The notes beneath the pieces were generated by a model. The model was not told the DNA's origin and did not search any database. It saw nothing but the letters and a program-made list of their open reading frames with translations. Below are positions 7,917-17,760 of a DNA stretch of 64,000 nt, in pieces (the stretch's first letter is position 1; each line of letters begins with the position of its first letter). The stretch is from assembly GCF_900217795.1 (NCBI RefSeq), contig NZ_OBMQ01000006.1, positions 177,163 to 241,162 of the forward strand. Reading direction: 5' to 3'. Source of the DNA: Ureibacillus xyleni (GTDB lineage Bacteria; Bacillota; Bacilli; Bacillales_A; Planococcaceae). A program made the translations under genes and the position numbers.

Positions 7917-8726
7917 GTGAAAATGCGATCTGCAATTATAGTAGGAGCAACAGGTCTTGTAGGGTCTGAACTTTTGAAACTACTATGTGAAAGTGATGAA
8001 TATATATCAATCACAGCAATTACCCGTAGAAAACTAGAATACGAGCACCCAAAATTAACTGTTAAGATACGTTCTTTCGATGAACTTGGGGAACAAGATT
8101 TTGATTTTGCCCATGAACTTTACTGCTGTTTAGGCACCACTATGAAAAAAGCAGGTTCGCGCAGTGAATTTGAAAAAGTAGATTTCGAATATCCGTTACA
8201 AATTGCATCTCTTGCAAAAAAGCGCGGAATCATGCATTTCATTGTAATTTCTGCTATGAGTGCAAATGAAACATCCTCTGTTTACTATAGTCGGGTAAAA
8301 GGGAAATTAGAGAAAGAATTAACTGCATTGGAATTACCTCAGCTTTCGATTATTAGACCTTCTCTTTTAGTAGGGGATCGTTACGAATTTCGTTTTGGAG
8401 AAAAAATGGGCGAATATATTCTAAAGGTTGTAAACCCCATCCTCATTGGCCCACTAAAAAAGTTTCGTTCAATTGAAGGCAAACAAGTTGCCCTTGCAAT
8501 GAAAGTGATTGCACTGCACGGGAAAAAGACACCAGTATCAATCTATGAATCATGGGAACTAGCCAAATTAGAAATGCCTCAGCCAGAACAAGTTGTTGAA
8601 GAACCAATATCTAGAGAGCAATTATTTAATTGGGATAAGAAGATAAAAGAAGAACCGTTACCACTAGATGAAGAAGTCGTGTTTAATAAGTCGAAATTTA
8701 GGGAAATTAAAGAAGACAATGATTGA
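7917..8726 (+). CDS. NAD(P)-binding oxidoreductase, HTATIP2/Tip30-like
   Basis: 269 residues. The dinucleotide-binding loop VGATGLVG is at about 9-16, and the atypical SDR pattern follows: CCLGTTMKKAGS near 75, VISAMSAN near 118, and the active-site Y-x3-K as YYSRVKGKLE near 125. These match the small HTATIP2-like family of Bacilli (YraR-type), whose substrate is unknown. The GTG at 7917 has GGTGAGGG 6 nt upstream; an ATG two codons on is possible. The C-terminal 50 residues are acidic and probably disordered. It is a single-gene unit ending at the terminator 8831-8870. Confidence 0.75.
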   Translation: MKMRSAIIVGATGLVGSELLKLLCESDEYISITAITRRKLEYEHPKLTVKIRSFDELGEQDFDFAHELYCCLGTTMKKAGSRSEFEKVDFEYPLQIASLAKKRGIMHFIVISAMSANETSSVYYSRVKGKLEKELTALELPQLSIIRPSLLVGDRYEFRFGEKMGEYILKVVNPILIGPLKKFRSIEGKQVALAMKVIALHGKKTPVSIYESWELAKLEMPQPEQVVEEPISREQLFNWDKKIKEEPLPLDEEVVFNKSKFREIKEDND

Positions 8727-8830
8727 TTTAATAAAAATATGGAATGAAAGAACAACATCTGCAGATACTACAATAAGCCGACTCCGACTTAAATTTAGTT
8801 ATTGTCCCCCTGTACTTCCGTGAATATAAG

Positions 8831-8872
8831 AGTTAGCCGTATCTAACTGATAACGGCTAGCTATTTTGTTTT
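8831..8872 (+). terminator. Terminator after the NAD(P)-binding protein
   Basis: AGTTAGCCGT (8831-8840) / ACGGCTAGCT (8853-8862) with one G-U pair, followed by ATTTTGTTTT. Confidence 0.75.
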
Positions 8873-8962
8873 ATTAATTGGACTAATAACTCCCAAACTT
8901 TTTACTCTTTTACATAGTATAGACAACGTGGGTAAGTGTACTTCTTAACGGAAGGAGATGTA

Positions 8963-10804
8963 ATGATAATGGAATTCACTCTTTTTGTAATTGCAGCAGT
9001 TGTAGTGCTAGGAATTTTATCGCAATGGATTGCTTGGCGTTTTCGACTCCCAGCTATTGTCATTATGTCTGTAGTAGGATTGGTTGTAGGACCTTTTCTG
9101 AACATTTTTAATCCCCAAGAAAACTTTGGGAATGTCTTTAATCCACTAATTTCACTTGCTGTTGCAATTATATTATTTGAAGGTAGTTTAAGCTTAGATA
9201 TAAGAGAAATAAAAGGTTTCCGTCATGCTATCTTCAGAATTTCAACTTTAGGTGCATTTATTGCTTGGATTATAGGTTCCCTTGCAGCTCACTTTCTAGC
9301 CGGACTAACACTGGATGTTGCCTTTGTTATAGGTGGACTATTTATCGTTACTGGACCAACCGTTATTCTTCCATTATTAAGACAATCAAAATTAAAAGAA
9401 CGTCCCGCAGCTATATTAAAATGGGAAGGCATTGTAGTGGATCCTTTTGGAGCTTTACTTGCTCTTTTTGCATTACAAGTTGTTTTTTGGACAAATAATT
9501 TTATCTCTGGTACCTCGCTAATCTTATTCTTCGGAGCATCTATTCTAGCAGCTTTAATAGGCTCAATTGCCGGTTATTTTTTAGGACGGTTATTAGAGCT
9601 TGGCTTTATCCCGGAATTTTTAAAATCACCAGCAGTATTAAGTAGTGTTCTTTTGGTTTTTGTTTTATCTGATATGATCATGCATGAAACTGGTCTTCTT
9701 GCAGTAACAGCAATGGGAATTGTAATGGCCAATATGCACTTAACTTCAATCCGCGACTTAATTCACTTTAAGGAAAATATATCTGTCCTTTTAATTTCAA
9801 GTGTATTTATTATGTTAACAGCTTCTCTTTCAAGTGAAACACTTCTTGAAATACTAAATTGGCGCATGTTTATATTTGTTCTTGCGATGATGTTTATTGT
9901 TAGGCCATTATCAATTTGGGTTTCTACAATTGGAGTCGGTTTATCTGTTCAGGAGAGAACGTTAATTGGCTGGATTGCTCCACGGGGAATTGTTGCCCTA
10001 ACTGTGTCTGGTTATTTTGCAGGCGTTTTAACAGAGTCCGGTTTTGAGGATGGAGATATTATTACAGCATTAACTCTTGCCCTTGTCTTTGCAACAGTTT
10101 TGGCCCATGGTTTTTCAATTAGCTGGCTTGCTCGAAAACTTGGATTACAAGCAACAGAAGAAGCCGGGGTAATGATTGTTGGTGGTACGGAATTTAGTGC
10201 TGTTCTTGCTGAAGCCATCCAATCCTTTAATAAACCAGTTTTAGTTTTAGATCGTTCATGGGGTGCTTTATCTCCAGCACGGCAGCGTGGGATAGAAACA
10301 GAAGTGGGGGATATTTTAAGTGAACATACCGAATATCATGTGGACTTAACACCTTACGAAATTCTCATAGCAGCAACTGAAGAAGATGCTTATAATGCGC
10401 TTATTTGTCAGCGATTTGTTCCAGAATTAGGGAGAGAACATATATATCAAACACCAATCCATATTGGAGATCCCAGTGATTACAGTAAATCTTTAGGTGG
10501 AAAAATGTTTATTAAACAGAAATATGATATTCATACGTTAAATCGTCATGTAGAAGAAGGTTTTATGATTCGAAAAACGACATTAACAGAACAATATACT
10601 TTTGAACACTTTCTTAAGGATGATAGTCATTCAACAATCCCATTATTTGCAGTAGATAAGGATAACAATTTAATATTCTCAGTAATGGGGAATAAAAGTA
10701 ATTTTGAGCAGGGTACAACGATTGTAAGTTTAACTTCTCCAACTCGTAAAATTGAAAAAGCTCTGGAAAAAGCAAATAATACTGAAAATATATCAAAGGA
10801 ATAG
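8963..10804 (+). CDS. CPA1-type cation:proton antiporter with TrkA-N domain (copy 1)
   Basis: 613 residues counting from the ATG at 8963, which has AAGGAG 5 nt upstream. The first 390 residues make about 12 membrane segments of the CPA1 Na+/H+ exchanger fold, including FEGSLSLDIRE and VTGPTVILPLLR, the membrane motifs of NhaP-type exchangers. A Rossmann TrkA-N/RCK domain follows from about 400 (VMIVGGTEFSAVLAEAI, VLDRSWGALSPARQRG) with a C-terminal regulatory lobe. It probably exports Na+ or K+ for protons at high pH or salt, gated by a nucleotide. A paralog of identical length follows 102 bp downstream, so the pair arose by tandem duplication. Confidence 0.85.
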   Translation: MIMEFTLFVIAAVVVLGILSQWIAWRFRLPAIVIMSVVGLVVGPFLNIFNPQENFGNVFNPLISLAVAIILFEGSLSLDIREIKGFRHAIFRISTLGAFIAWIIGSLAAHFLAGLTLDVAFVIGGLFIVTGPTVILPLLRQSKLKERPAAILKWEGIVVDPFGALLALFALQVVFWTNNFISGTSLILFFGASILAALIGSIAGYFLGRLLELGFIPEFLKSPAVLSSVLLVFVLSDMIMHETGLLAVTAMGIVMANMHLTSIRDLIHFKENISVLLISSVFIMLTASLSSETLLEILNWRMFIFVLAMMFIVRPLSIWVSTIGVGLSVQERTLIGWIAPRGIVALTVSGYFAGVLTESGFEDGDIITALTLALVFATVLAHGFSISWLARKLGLQATEEAGVMIVGGTEFSAVLAEAIQSFNKPVLVLDRSWGALSPARQRGIETEVGDILSEHTEYHVDLTPYEILIAATEEDAYNALICQRFVPELGREHIYQTPIHIGDPSDYSKSLGGKMFIKQKYDIHTLNRHVEEGFMIRKTTLTEQYTFEHFLKDDSHSTIPLFAVDKDNNLIFSVMGNKSNFEQGTTIVSLTSPTRKIEKALEKANNTENISKE

Positions 10805-10814
10805 AATGAAAGAT

Positions 10815-10856
10815 AGTCCTTCGCAAATACTAAAATTGCGTAAGGGCTTTATTTTT
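10815..10856 (+). terminator. Terminator between the two antiporter genes
   Basis: AGTCCTTCGCAA (10815-10826) / TTGCGTAAGGGCT (10836-10848) followed by TTATTTTT. It implies that copy 2 has its own promoter or depends on read-through. Confidence 0.75.
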
Positions 10857-10906
10857 GGCTCAGTTAGATGCTTGGGCATAAAAGTTTGGAGTTGTAAGGA
10901 GATGTA

Positions 10907-12748
10907 ATGATGTTTGAATCGACACTTATCCAGATTACTGCTGTTGCGGCATTAGGAATACTATCACAATGGATTGCGTGGCGTTTTCGACTTCCTGCAA
11001 TTGTCATTATGTCTCTCGTTGGTTTACTAGTTGGACCATTTTTCAATATTCTCCATCCTCAAGAAAGTTTTGGGGACGTTTTTCATCCATTAATTTCGTT
11101 AGCAGTGGCAATTGTGCTTTTTGAAGGAAGTTTAAGTTTAGATATTCGAGAAATGAAAGATTCGAGACGTGCCATTTTTCGAATTTCTACGTTAGGATCT
11201 TTTATTGCTTGGATTGCTGGCTCATTAACTGCTCATTTTGTTGCGGGTATTTCTTTAGATGTAGCATTTATAGTTGGTGGCCTCTTTATCGTGACGGGAC
11301 CAACTGTGATTATTCCTTTATTACGACATGCAAAATTAAAAGAACGACCTGCCACTATTTTAAAATGGGAAGGATTAGTTGTTGAGCCTTTTGGAGCATT
11401 ATTGGCCCTCTTTGCATTGGAAGTCGTGTTTTGGTTAAATGATTTAATTTCAAGTACAGCTCTATTTATATTTTTTGGAGCATCAATTCTATCGGTCATT
11501 ATAGGAATCGGAGTAGGATTTTTGCTAGTGAAGTTAATTGAACATGGATACATTCCAGAATATTTAAAATCGCCGGTAGTTTTAGTAAGTGTATTACTGG
11601 TATTTGTGTTATCTGAAGAGATTATGCATGAGACGGGATTGCTGGCGGTAACGGCAATGGGAATCGTGATGGCTAATATGCATTTAACTTCATTAAAAGA
11701 TTTAATTCACTTTAAAGAAAATATATCCGTAGTTTTGATTTCGAGCGTGTTTATTATGTTAACCGCATCATTATCCCTTAGTACGGTTATGGACGTTTTT
11801 AATTGGAAAATGCTTTCATTTGTTTTAGTGATGTTATTTATCGTAAGGCCCGTTTCAGTTTGGCTGGCGACAATCGGTATCGATTTACCGAAGAACGAAA
11901 AATTGTTTATTGGGTGGATTTCTCCTAGGGGAATTGTCGCTTTAACAGTATCCGGATTTTTTACGAGTAAATTAAGTAAAGAAGGGTTTGTCGATGCTGA
12001 AATTATTACTGCATTAACATTAGCGCTAATATTTGCAACAGTACTTGCCCATAGTTTTTCTATTGGTTGGCTTGCAAAAAAGTTTGGATTACGAGCTACG
12101 GACGAAACAGGTGTATTAATCGTTGGTGGAAGTGCATTTTCGGCAATTTTAGGAGAGGCGATTCAATCGTTCAATAAGCCTGTTTTAATATTAGATCGCT
12201 CATACGGCGCTTTGTATCGTGCAAGGCAATTAGGGATTAAAACCGCTGTTGGCGATATTTTAAGTGAGTATACAAAATATAGTATTGAATTAACTCCGTA
12301 TGAAATTTTAATCGCTGCTACAGATGAGGACGCATATAATGCATTAATATGTCATCATTTTGTTCCTGAATTAGGGAGGGAACAAATTTTTCAAACCCCG
12401 ATTCATACAGATGATCCTAGTGATTTTAGCAAGGCGATTGGTGGGAAGAAACTATTTCATCCTGAGTATGATATCCATACGTTAAATCGATTTGTTGAAG
12501 AAGGATACATGATTAGAAAAACCCAGTTAACGGAACAATATACTTACAATGATTTCTTAGAGGATGATGATCACAAGATGATTCCGTTATTTGCTGTTGA
12601 CTCTGATAACGAATTAATCTTTATTATTCACTCGAAAGAATATACGTTTGAAGCAGGTACAACAATGATTAGTTTAACCTCTCCGTCGCATAAAATGGAG
12701 AAAGCCCTTGAAAAAGCGAGTAATGTTGAATTTCCGACTAAAGGCTGA
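10907..12748 (+). CDS. CPA1-type cation:proton antiporter with TrkA-N domain (copy 2)
   Basis: 613 residues, exactly as long as copy 1 and collinear with it through both the membrane part (FEGSLSLDIRE, VTGPTVIIPLLR) and the nucleotide-binding part (VLIVGGSAFSAILGEAI, LDRSYGALYRARQLG). The leader is also conserved: both copies carry GGAGATGTAATGAT, so the duplication includes the translation start. Differences concentrate in the loops and in the last 60 residues. The ion specificity of the two copies may have diverged; the sequence alone does not show how. Confidence 0.85.
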   Translation: MMFESTLIQITAVAALGILSQWIAWRFRLPAIVIMSLVGLLVGPFFNILHPQESFGDVFHPLISLAVAIVLFEGSLSLDIREMKDSRRAIFRISTLGSFIAWIAGSLTAHFVAGISLDVAFIVGGLFIVTGPTVIIPLLRHAKLKERPATILKWEGLVVEPFGALLALFALEVVFWLNDLISSTALFIFFGASILSVIIGIGVGFLLVKLIEHGYIPEYLKSPVVLVSVLLVFVLSEEIMHETGLLAVTAMGIVMANMHLTSLKDLIHFKENISVVLISSVFIMLTASLSLSTVMDVFNWKMLSFVLVMLFIVRPVSVWLATIGIDLPKNEKLFIGWISPRGIVALTVSGFFTSKLSKEGFVDAEIITALTLALIFATVLAHSFSIGWLAKKFGLRATDETGVLIVGGSAFSAILGEAIQSFNKPVLILDRSYGALYRARQLGIKTAVGDILSEYTKYSIELTPYEILIAATDEDAYNALICHHFVPELGREQIFQTPIHTDDPSDFSKAIGGKKLFHPEYDIHTLNRFVEEGYMIRKTQLTEQYTYNDFLEDDDHKMIPLFAVDSDNELIFIIHSKEYTFEAGTTMISLTSPSHKMEKALEKASNVEFPTKG

Positions 12749-12840
12749 AATTTTATTTTTTATAAACTCGTTCCCTATTCGACATTTGTCGCATCTGTTA
12801 CAATAACGGATGGAAATAGAAAAGGTGGAGGATAGACATA

Positions 12841-13395
12841 ATGAAAATATTACTCGTAGACGGTACTGTGTTTGGTGCAAAAACCGGTGCGATTTTGCGA
12901 CAAGTTCAACAATATATTAAAGAATATAATAGCGAATTAGAGCTTGAAATATTATATTTTTCTGATTTAAAACACCAAATTTTGGATGGTAGCCCGTTAA
13001 ATGAAGATATGCAAATGATGATTGAAAAGTTTGAAAATGCAGACGGCTACATTATTGCCACTCCTATCTACCAAGCATCCATACCCGGTGTATTAAAAAA
13101 TGCGTTTGATATGATAAATCCAAAAGCAATGCGCTATAAACCAGTATCCATGGTTGCAAACGGTGGGACGTATCAACATCATCTAGTCGTTGAAAACCAG
13201 TTGCGTCCAATATTAGACTATTTTAGATGTTTAGTAACGCCAAACTATGTATATACGCATGCATCTCACTTTGATGCAAATAATAATATAACAGACGATG
13301 AAATTAAAGATCGTCTCCGTGAGCTTGCACGCGTCTTCGTACAATATTGCAAACTTAGACAATCATTACCAAAAGAACCGGTAGATAATCATTAA
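12841..13395 (+). CDS. NADPH-dependent FMN reductase (SsuE/flavodoxin-like)
   Basis: 184 residues of flavodoxin-like fold. The phosphate-binding loop is near the N-terminus (LLVDGTVFGAKTG), and the flavin-contact signature TPIYQASIPGVLKNAFD sits at about 80-97, as in SsuE and related reductases, followed by PVSMVANGGTYQHHL. It supplies reduced FMN to a monooxygenase or acts as a quinone/azo reductase; no partner monooxygenase is adjacent. GGTGGAGG precedes the ATG, and a strong terminator follows. Confidence 0.8.
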   Translation: MKILLVDGTVFGAKTGAILRQVQQYIKEYNSELELEILYFSDLKHQILDGSPLNEDMQMMIEKFENADGYIIATPIYQASIPGVLKNAFDMINPKAMRYKPVSMVANGGTYQHHLVVENQLRPILDYFRCLVTPNYVYTHASHFDANNNITDDEIKDRLRELARVFVQYCKLRQSLPKEPVDNH

Positions 13396-13402
13396 GATAG
13401 AG

Positions 13403-13434
13403 GACTTCCCATTAAGTGCGGGAAGTCTTTTTTT
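13403..13434 (+). terminator. Terminator of the FMN reductase gene
   Basis: GACTTCCC (13403-13410) / GGGAAGTC (13420-13427), then a run of T residues. Confidence 0.88.
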
Positions 13435-13512
13435 ATGTTTGACAGGATAATTCATTGCATACTGGATGAGGTTGTTGCCGGGATGAAAACAAGTTTGGAT
13501 GAAGTTTTTCGT

Positions 13513-13843
13513 GATTTTTGTATTCATCGGTGGTATGAAGCCAACATTTGGTGAAAATCATAGAGATTTTTGTATTCATAGGTGGTATGAGGCCAACTTT
13601 TGGTGAAGGGCATTGGAGTAATGAATTCAACCTTTGACGTTCATGGGCATTATGAAGGATATATCAACGAGTGACCAAAGTAGATTTGACGTTCATACGC
13701 ATTATGAAGGACATTCCAGCGAGTAACCCAAGTAGATTTGACGTTCATGCGCATTATGAAGGACATATCAACGAGTAACACAAGCAGATTAGACGTTCAT
13801 ACGCACCATGAAGCCCATTACCACGAGTGATCCAAGCGGTTTT
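13513..13843. repeat. 52-bp tandem repeats
   Basis: Four units of exactly 52 bp start at 13636, 13688, 13740 and 13792. Each opens with GACGTTCATRCGCATTATGA and continues with AAGGACATATCAACGAGTAA. Two more divergent units with the same 52-bp period start at 13513 and 13565 (GATTTTTGTATTCATNGGTG) and share the TTCAT-N6-TATGA-G core. No long reading frame runs through them. The block fills the space between the FMN reductase terminator and a broken uspA gene. Confidence 0.85.
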
Positions 13844-13848
13844 ACGTT

Positions 13849-14105
13849 ATGAGTTATAGGTCTACTAGGTTAACTTTAAAGGCTTTGGTACTCACCATCC
13901 CTATAAAAACACTTCATCAATTTGGAGCGCCTAAGTTTGTTATTACAGGAGAAGTTGCGAAAGCGGTAAATGCAGATTTTATTTTATGTGGTGCAACAGG
14001 TAAACATGGGGTAGAACGTTTACTAGTCGAATCAATCTCAGATCAATCTCAGAAGCCATTGTACGTACGGCGAAATGTGATGTTTTAGTAATTCGTACAC
14101 CTTAA
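13849..14105 (+). pseudogene. Remnant of a UspA-family universal stress protein
   Basis: Only the C-terminal half remains: GAPKFVITGEVAKAVNADFI, CGATGKHGVERLL, then the family ending. The frame is broken by an exact 11-bp tandem duplication ATCAATCTCAG (14031-14041 and 14042-14052). Past the duplication the normal ending SEAIVRTAKCDVLVIRTP reads in the next frame to a stop at 14103-14105. The N-terminal half is absent and the 52-bp repeats abut the 5' side. This is a dead gene. Confidence 0.85.
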
Positions 14106-14138
14106 AATAAAAACGAGCGGGTTAAGTATAGCCCGCTC
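14105..14138 (-). terminator. Terminator of the MATE gene
   Basis: GAGCGGG (14115-14121) / CCCGCTC (14132-14138), followed by TTTTTATTTT on the minus strand. The 5' arm overlaps the stop codon of the MATE gene. Confidence 0.85.
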
Positions 14139-15510
14139 ATTTTACAAGCTCTTCCTCTTTAGGCGAAACAAGTGCAAAACGTTCCCATTTCCGACTTTTC
14201 CATCTAAATAATACAATGATGGCACGAGTCCATTCATCAGCTGCAATAGCTAGCCAAACACCAACCAATCCGAGGTCGAACACAAAAACGAGTAAATATC
14301 CCAATGGCAAACTCATACATACCATTGATAAAAATCCTATTTTCACTGGGAAACGGGCATCACCAGCAGCACGTAATGTGTTAATAATTGTAATATTAAA
14401 TGTTCTTCCTGTTTCAAGTAGTAAACTTAATAATAAAACAGAAGCCCCAATCTTAATAACTTCAGGATTATCAGTAAATAGATTCATTAATGGTTCTCTA
14501 AAAATTATAACAACTAAAGCAATTGTAATTGTAAAAATAAGAGCCGCTTTTACACTAAACCAAAGTTGTTTATAGGCAGCATCTTTTTCTCCTGCGCCAA
14601 CAAACCGTCCAACAATAATCGCTGTCCCCATACCAATGGCGATAGCAAATAAGTAAGTAAACATGGAAATATTATTCGCATATTGACGAGCTGCAAGGGA
14701 TTCTGCGCCAAGATATGTCACATAATATAGGAAGACGATTTGACACACTTGATATAAAATTTGTTCTAATGCACTTGGCAAGCCGATATAAAGGATTTTG
14801 CTTACATATTCTTTTGATAAGGTGAAGTAATATTCAAGCTTAACTTTCACCTCTAAAGCTTGGTATAGAAGCCAGAAGAATACGAATACAGCAATTAAAC
14901 GGCTGACTACTGAAGAAATAGCTGCACCTTGTACACCTAATTCTGGTGCTCCAAAATTACCGAAAATCAAAATGTAGTTACCAATTACGTGTATAATATT
15001 CATTCCGAGTGAAACATACATAGTTTGTTTCGTCCAACCATGTACGCGAATAATCGCTGCCAATGAATTAATGATGGCTTGTAGGAAGATTCCACCACCA
15101 ACGATAATTAAATAGCTTTGAGCATACTGCAATACATCCCCTTGGAGATTCATCATGACCATTAATTGATTGGATGACAATATAAAAATGATCGACATAA
15201 TGAGCCCGACACAGAGATTTAATGTTACTGCTAAAGCGGATATTTTCGCTGCTTCTAAATAACGACGGGATCCAAGATATTGGGAAACAACGATAGCTGC
15301 CCCATTTCCGACAACTTCTAATATTAGAATCGCTATGTGGATATATTGATTGGCAGTTCCTACACCTGATACAGCATTATCTGATAGGGCACTTAGCATA
15401 AAGGTATCCGCAAGCCCCATTAACATAAATAAGAAAACCTCTAGAAAAATCGGCCAAGTTAAATGAAATAAACTTAGCTTCTCCTTAGGGTGTTGAATTG
15501 TTTCACTCAT
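14137..15510 (-). CDS. MATE family multidrug/metabolite efflux transporter
   Basis: 457 residues with 12 predicted membrane segments in two six-helix halves, the normal MATE size. The N-terminal half includes LADTFMLSALSDNAVSGVG and the GNGAAIVVSQYLGSRR loop; the second half includes ALEQILYQVCQIVFLYYV and GRFVGAGEKDAAYK. MATE proteins exchange Na+ or H+ for organic cations across the membrane. The substrate is not predictable and no regulator is adjacent. It is a single-gene unit. Confidence 0.88.
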   Translation of the reverse strand: MSETIQHPKEKLSLFHLTWPIFLEVFLFMLMGLADTFMLSALSDNAVSGVGTANQYIHIAILILEVVGNGAAIVVSQYLGSRRYLEAAKISALAVTLNLCVGLIMSIIFILSSNQLMVMMNLQGDVLQYAQSYLIIVGGGIFLQAIINSLAAIIRVHGWTKQTMYVSLGMNIIHVIGNYILIFGNFGAPELGVQGAAISSVVSRLIAVFVFFWLLYQALEVKVKLEYYFTLSKEYVSKILYIGLPSALEQILYQVCQIVFLYYVTYLGAESLAARQYANNISMFTYLFAIAIGMGTAIIVGRFVGAGEKDAAYKQLWFSVKAALIFTITIALVVIIFREPLMNLFTDNPEVIKIGASVLLLSLLLETGRTFNITIINTLRAAGDARFPVKIGFLSMVCMSLPLGYLLVFVFDLGLVGVWLAIAADEWTRAIIVLFRWKSRKWERFALVSPKEEELVK

Positions 15511-15638
15511 GATGTTCCTCTTTCTCTACTAAATTCAATAAGAAATTATATTATCATAGTAATGAAATTTTGTCTCTTAGAAATGGAACTTCCAAAAGTG
15601 GGTATCGTTTACTTTTAATATAGGAAGGGAGACATAGA

Positions 15639-16175
15639 ATGACATTATTTTTTCTGATGGGACTGATTATGGTCGCATTCATTTTATTTTTCAGGGCATC
15701 GTTATTTCACTTTATTGGAGAGAATAATAGGTTTGTGTTGATATTGCAAAATACTAAATGGTTTCAAAACGTATGGCCAGCAGGATTATTTTTATTTGTA
15801 ATGAATACAATACTGTTTTCATCGACGCTGCTCATACTTTACCTAATAATGACATTTTCTATCCCATTTGTTCATCTTTTTGTGATGATGTTAGCTGTGG
15901 TTGTAAGTATCGTCTTTTGGATGAGCGTAAATAAAGCGTGGTTGAATTCTAATAAGAATCGAATAAAAATGGCTGCAATTGGAAGTAGTTTTTATTTATT
16001 GTTAACCTTCCTTTTCCTGTACTTGTATGTCACAATAAAACCATTTTATCCTGGGGAAGATACTTTTATGAGAGCACTTGGAATATCTTTAGCGATGATA
16101 GTTACCTTTGTCGCATGGATTTGTTGCTTTGTAATAACAGGTTTCGCAGCTAAAACTCATCATAAAAAAGTATAA
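15639..16175 (+). CDS. Hypothetical membrane protein, five predicted membrane helices
   Basis: 178 residues that I do not recognise. Hydrophobic segments lie at about 2-25, 48-72, 76-97, 108-132 and 143-170, with a basic C-terminus (KTHHKKV). A clear TAGGAAGGGAG site precedes the ATG, and codon use fits the neighbours, so it is probably expressed. It lies 58 bp upstream of selO on the same strand and may be co-transcribed with it. Confidence 0.7.
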   Translation: MTLFFLMGLIMVAFILFFRASLFHFIGENNRFVLILQNTKWFQNVWPAGLFLFVMNTILFSSTLLILYLIMTFSIPFVHLFVMMLAVVVSIVFWMSVNKAWLNSNKNRIKMAAIGSSFYLLLTFLFLYLYVTIKPFYPGEDTFMRALGISLAMIVTFVAWICCFVITGFAAKTHHKKV

Positions 16176-16233
16176 TTCAATTTATGAGGTAGACAATAAA
16201 TTAGAAACGTTTATAAGAGAAGAGGATTAATAC

Positions 16234-17688
16234 ATGGGAATAGGTTGGAACTTTGATAATAGTTATGCGCGGTTACCGAACTCCTTCTATGCAGAAATAG
16301 AATTAAACCCTGTAAGAGCACCAAAATTAATAAAGCTTAATAAATCCCTTGCAAAAGATCTCGGATTAGATACTGAAGAGTTACAAAGTGAGAAAGCAGT
16401 AGCAATATTAGCAGGTAATACTGCACCAGATGGCTCAACACCGATTGCGCAAGCTTATGCAGGACATCAATTTGGACATTTTACAATGTTAGGCGATGGT
16501 CGCGCAGTACTTCTAGGTGAACAAATGACACCAAAAGAAGAACGCTTCGATATTCAACTAAAAGGTTCGGGGCGTACACCTTTTTCGCGAGGTGGTGATG
16601 GCCGCGCAGCACTTGGCCCGATGCTTCGAGAATACATTATTAGTGAAGCGATGCATGCACTAGGGATCCCAACAACTCGCAGTTTAGCCGTGGTAACGAC
16701 TGGCGAAAATATTATACGAGAAACTGAACTTCCAGGGGCAATTTTAACTCGGGTTGCGTCAAGTCATCTTCGTGTGGGAACATTCCAGTATGCAGCTAAC
16801 ATGGGGTCTTTTGAAAATTTAGAAGTGTTGGCTCATTATGCGATTATTCGCCATTACGAATTTATTCCGAACAGTGAGACCAGATATCTCCGTTTATTGG
16901 AAGAAGTGATTAAACGACAAGCCGATTTAATTGCAAAGTGGCAGCTTGTTGGATTTATCCATGGCGTTATGAACACGGACAACATGACCATTAGTGGGGA
17001 AACGATTGATTACGGTCCTTGTGCTTTTATGGATACGTATGATCCGAAAACAGTATTTAGTTCCATTGATCGTCATGGTCGATATGCGTATGAAAATCAG
17101 CCTGTTATCGGTGGGTGGAATTTAGCTCGATTTGCTGAGTCGCTCATTCCATTAATTCATGAAGATCCAGAACAAGGAATAGAGCTTGCTCAAAGTGAAA
17201 TATCAAAATATATGGGATTATATGAAGAAAGCTATCAAGAAGGTATGCGAGCAAAATTAGGTTTATTTAATAAGGAAGAAAAGGATAAGGAATTAATCGA
17301 CGAACTGTTAGACCTTATGCATAAACATCGCGCGGACTATACAAATACATTCCGCGGATTAACAATGGGGGACATGACAGGCTCATCGCTTTTGGGGCAG
17401 GAGGATTTTAAAGGTTGGCATGAAAAATGGCAAGCGAGACTATTCAGACAGGAACAAACAAAAGAAGAAATCACTCAATTAATGGAAAGTAGGAATCCAG
17501 TAGTTATTCCACGTAATCATAAAGTTGAGGAAGCTTTGGAAGCTGCTGTTAATGGGGACTATAGTGTGATGGAGAAGCTGTTAAAAGTTCTTGCTAATCC
17601 TTATGATTATTCTTCTGAGCTTGCGAATGAATATTGCTCGTTGCCAGCGCCATCGAACTTCCCATATCGAACTTTTTGTGGGACATAA
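16234..17688 (+). CDS. selO: Protein adenylyltransferase SelO (YdiU)
   Basis: 484 residues, the full family length. Recognisable blocks are [19 protein letters not shown] (about 75-95), the nucleotide loop [20 protein letters not shown] (about 108-127), and the inverted pseudokinase active site HGVMNTDNM with [10 protein letters not shown] (about 245-270, metal-binding Asn and Asp). SelO transfers AMP to Ser, Thr or Tyr of redox proteins; the fold was once thought inactive. The protein ends YRTFCGT, without the CxxU/CxxC seen in some homologs. Confidence 0.93.
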   Translation: MGIGWNFDNSYARLPNSFYAEIELNPVRAPKLIKLNKSLAKDLGLDTEELQSEKAVAILAGNTAPDGSTPIAQAYAGHQFGHFTMLGDGRAVLLGEQMTPKEERFDIQLKGSGRTPFSRGGDGRAALGPMLREYIISEAMHALGIPTTRSLAVVTTGENIIRETELPGAILTRVASSHLRVGTFQYAANMGSFENLEVLAHYAIIRHYEFIPNSETRYLRLLEEVIKRQADLIAKWQLVGFIHGVMNTDNMTISGETIDYGPCAFMDTYDPKTVFSSIDRHGRYAYENQPVIGGWNLARFAESLIPLIHEDPEQGIELAQSEISKYMGLYEESYQEGMRAKLGLFNKEEKDKELIDELLDLMHKHRADYTNTFRGLTMGDMTGSSLLGQEDFKGWHEKWQARLFRQEQTKEEITQLMESRNPVVIPRNHKVEEALEAAVNGDYSVMEKLLKVLANPYDYSSELANEYCSLPAPSNFPYRTFCGT

Positions 17689-17760
17689 ATTTGTATGAAC
17701 ATTTAATTTATTGGCTATACAATATGATGTTCGTTAATAATATTGAAGGAGAAAGAACTC

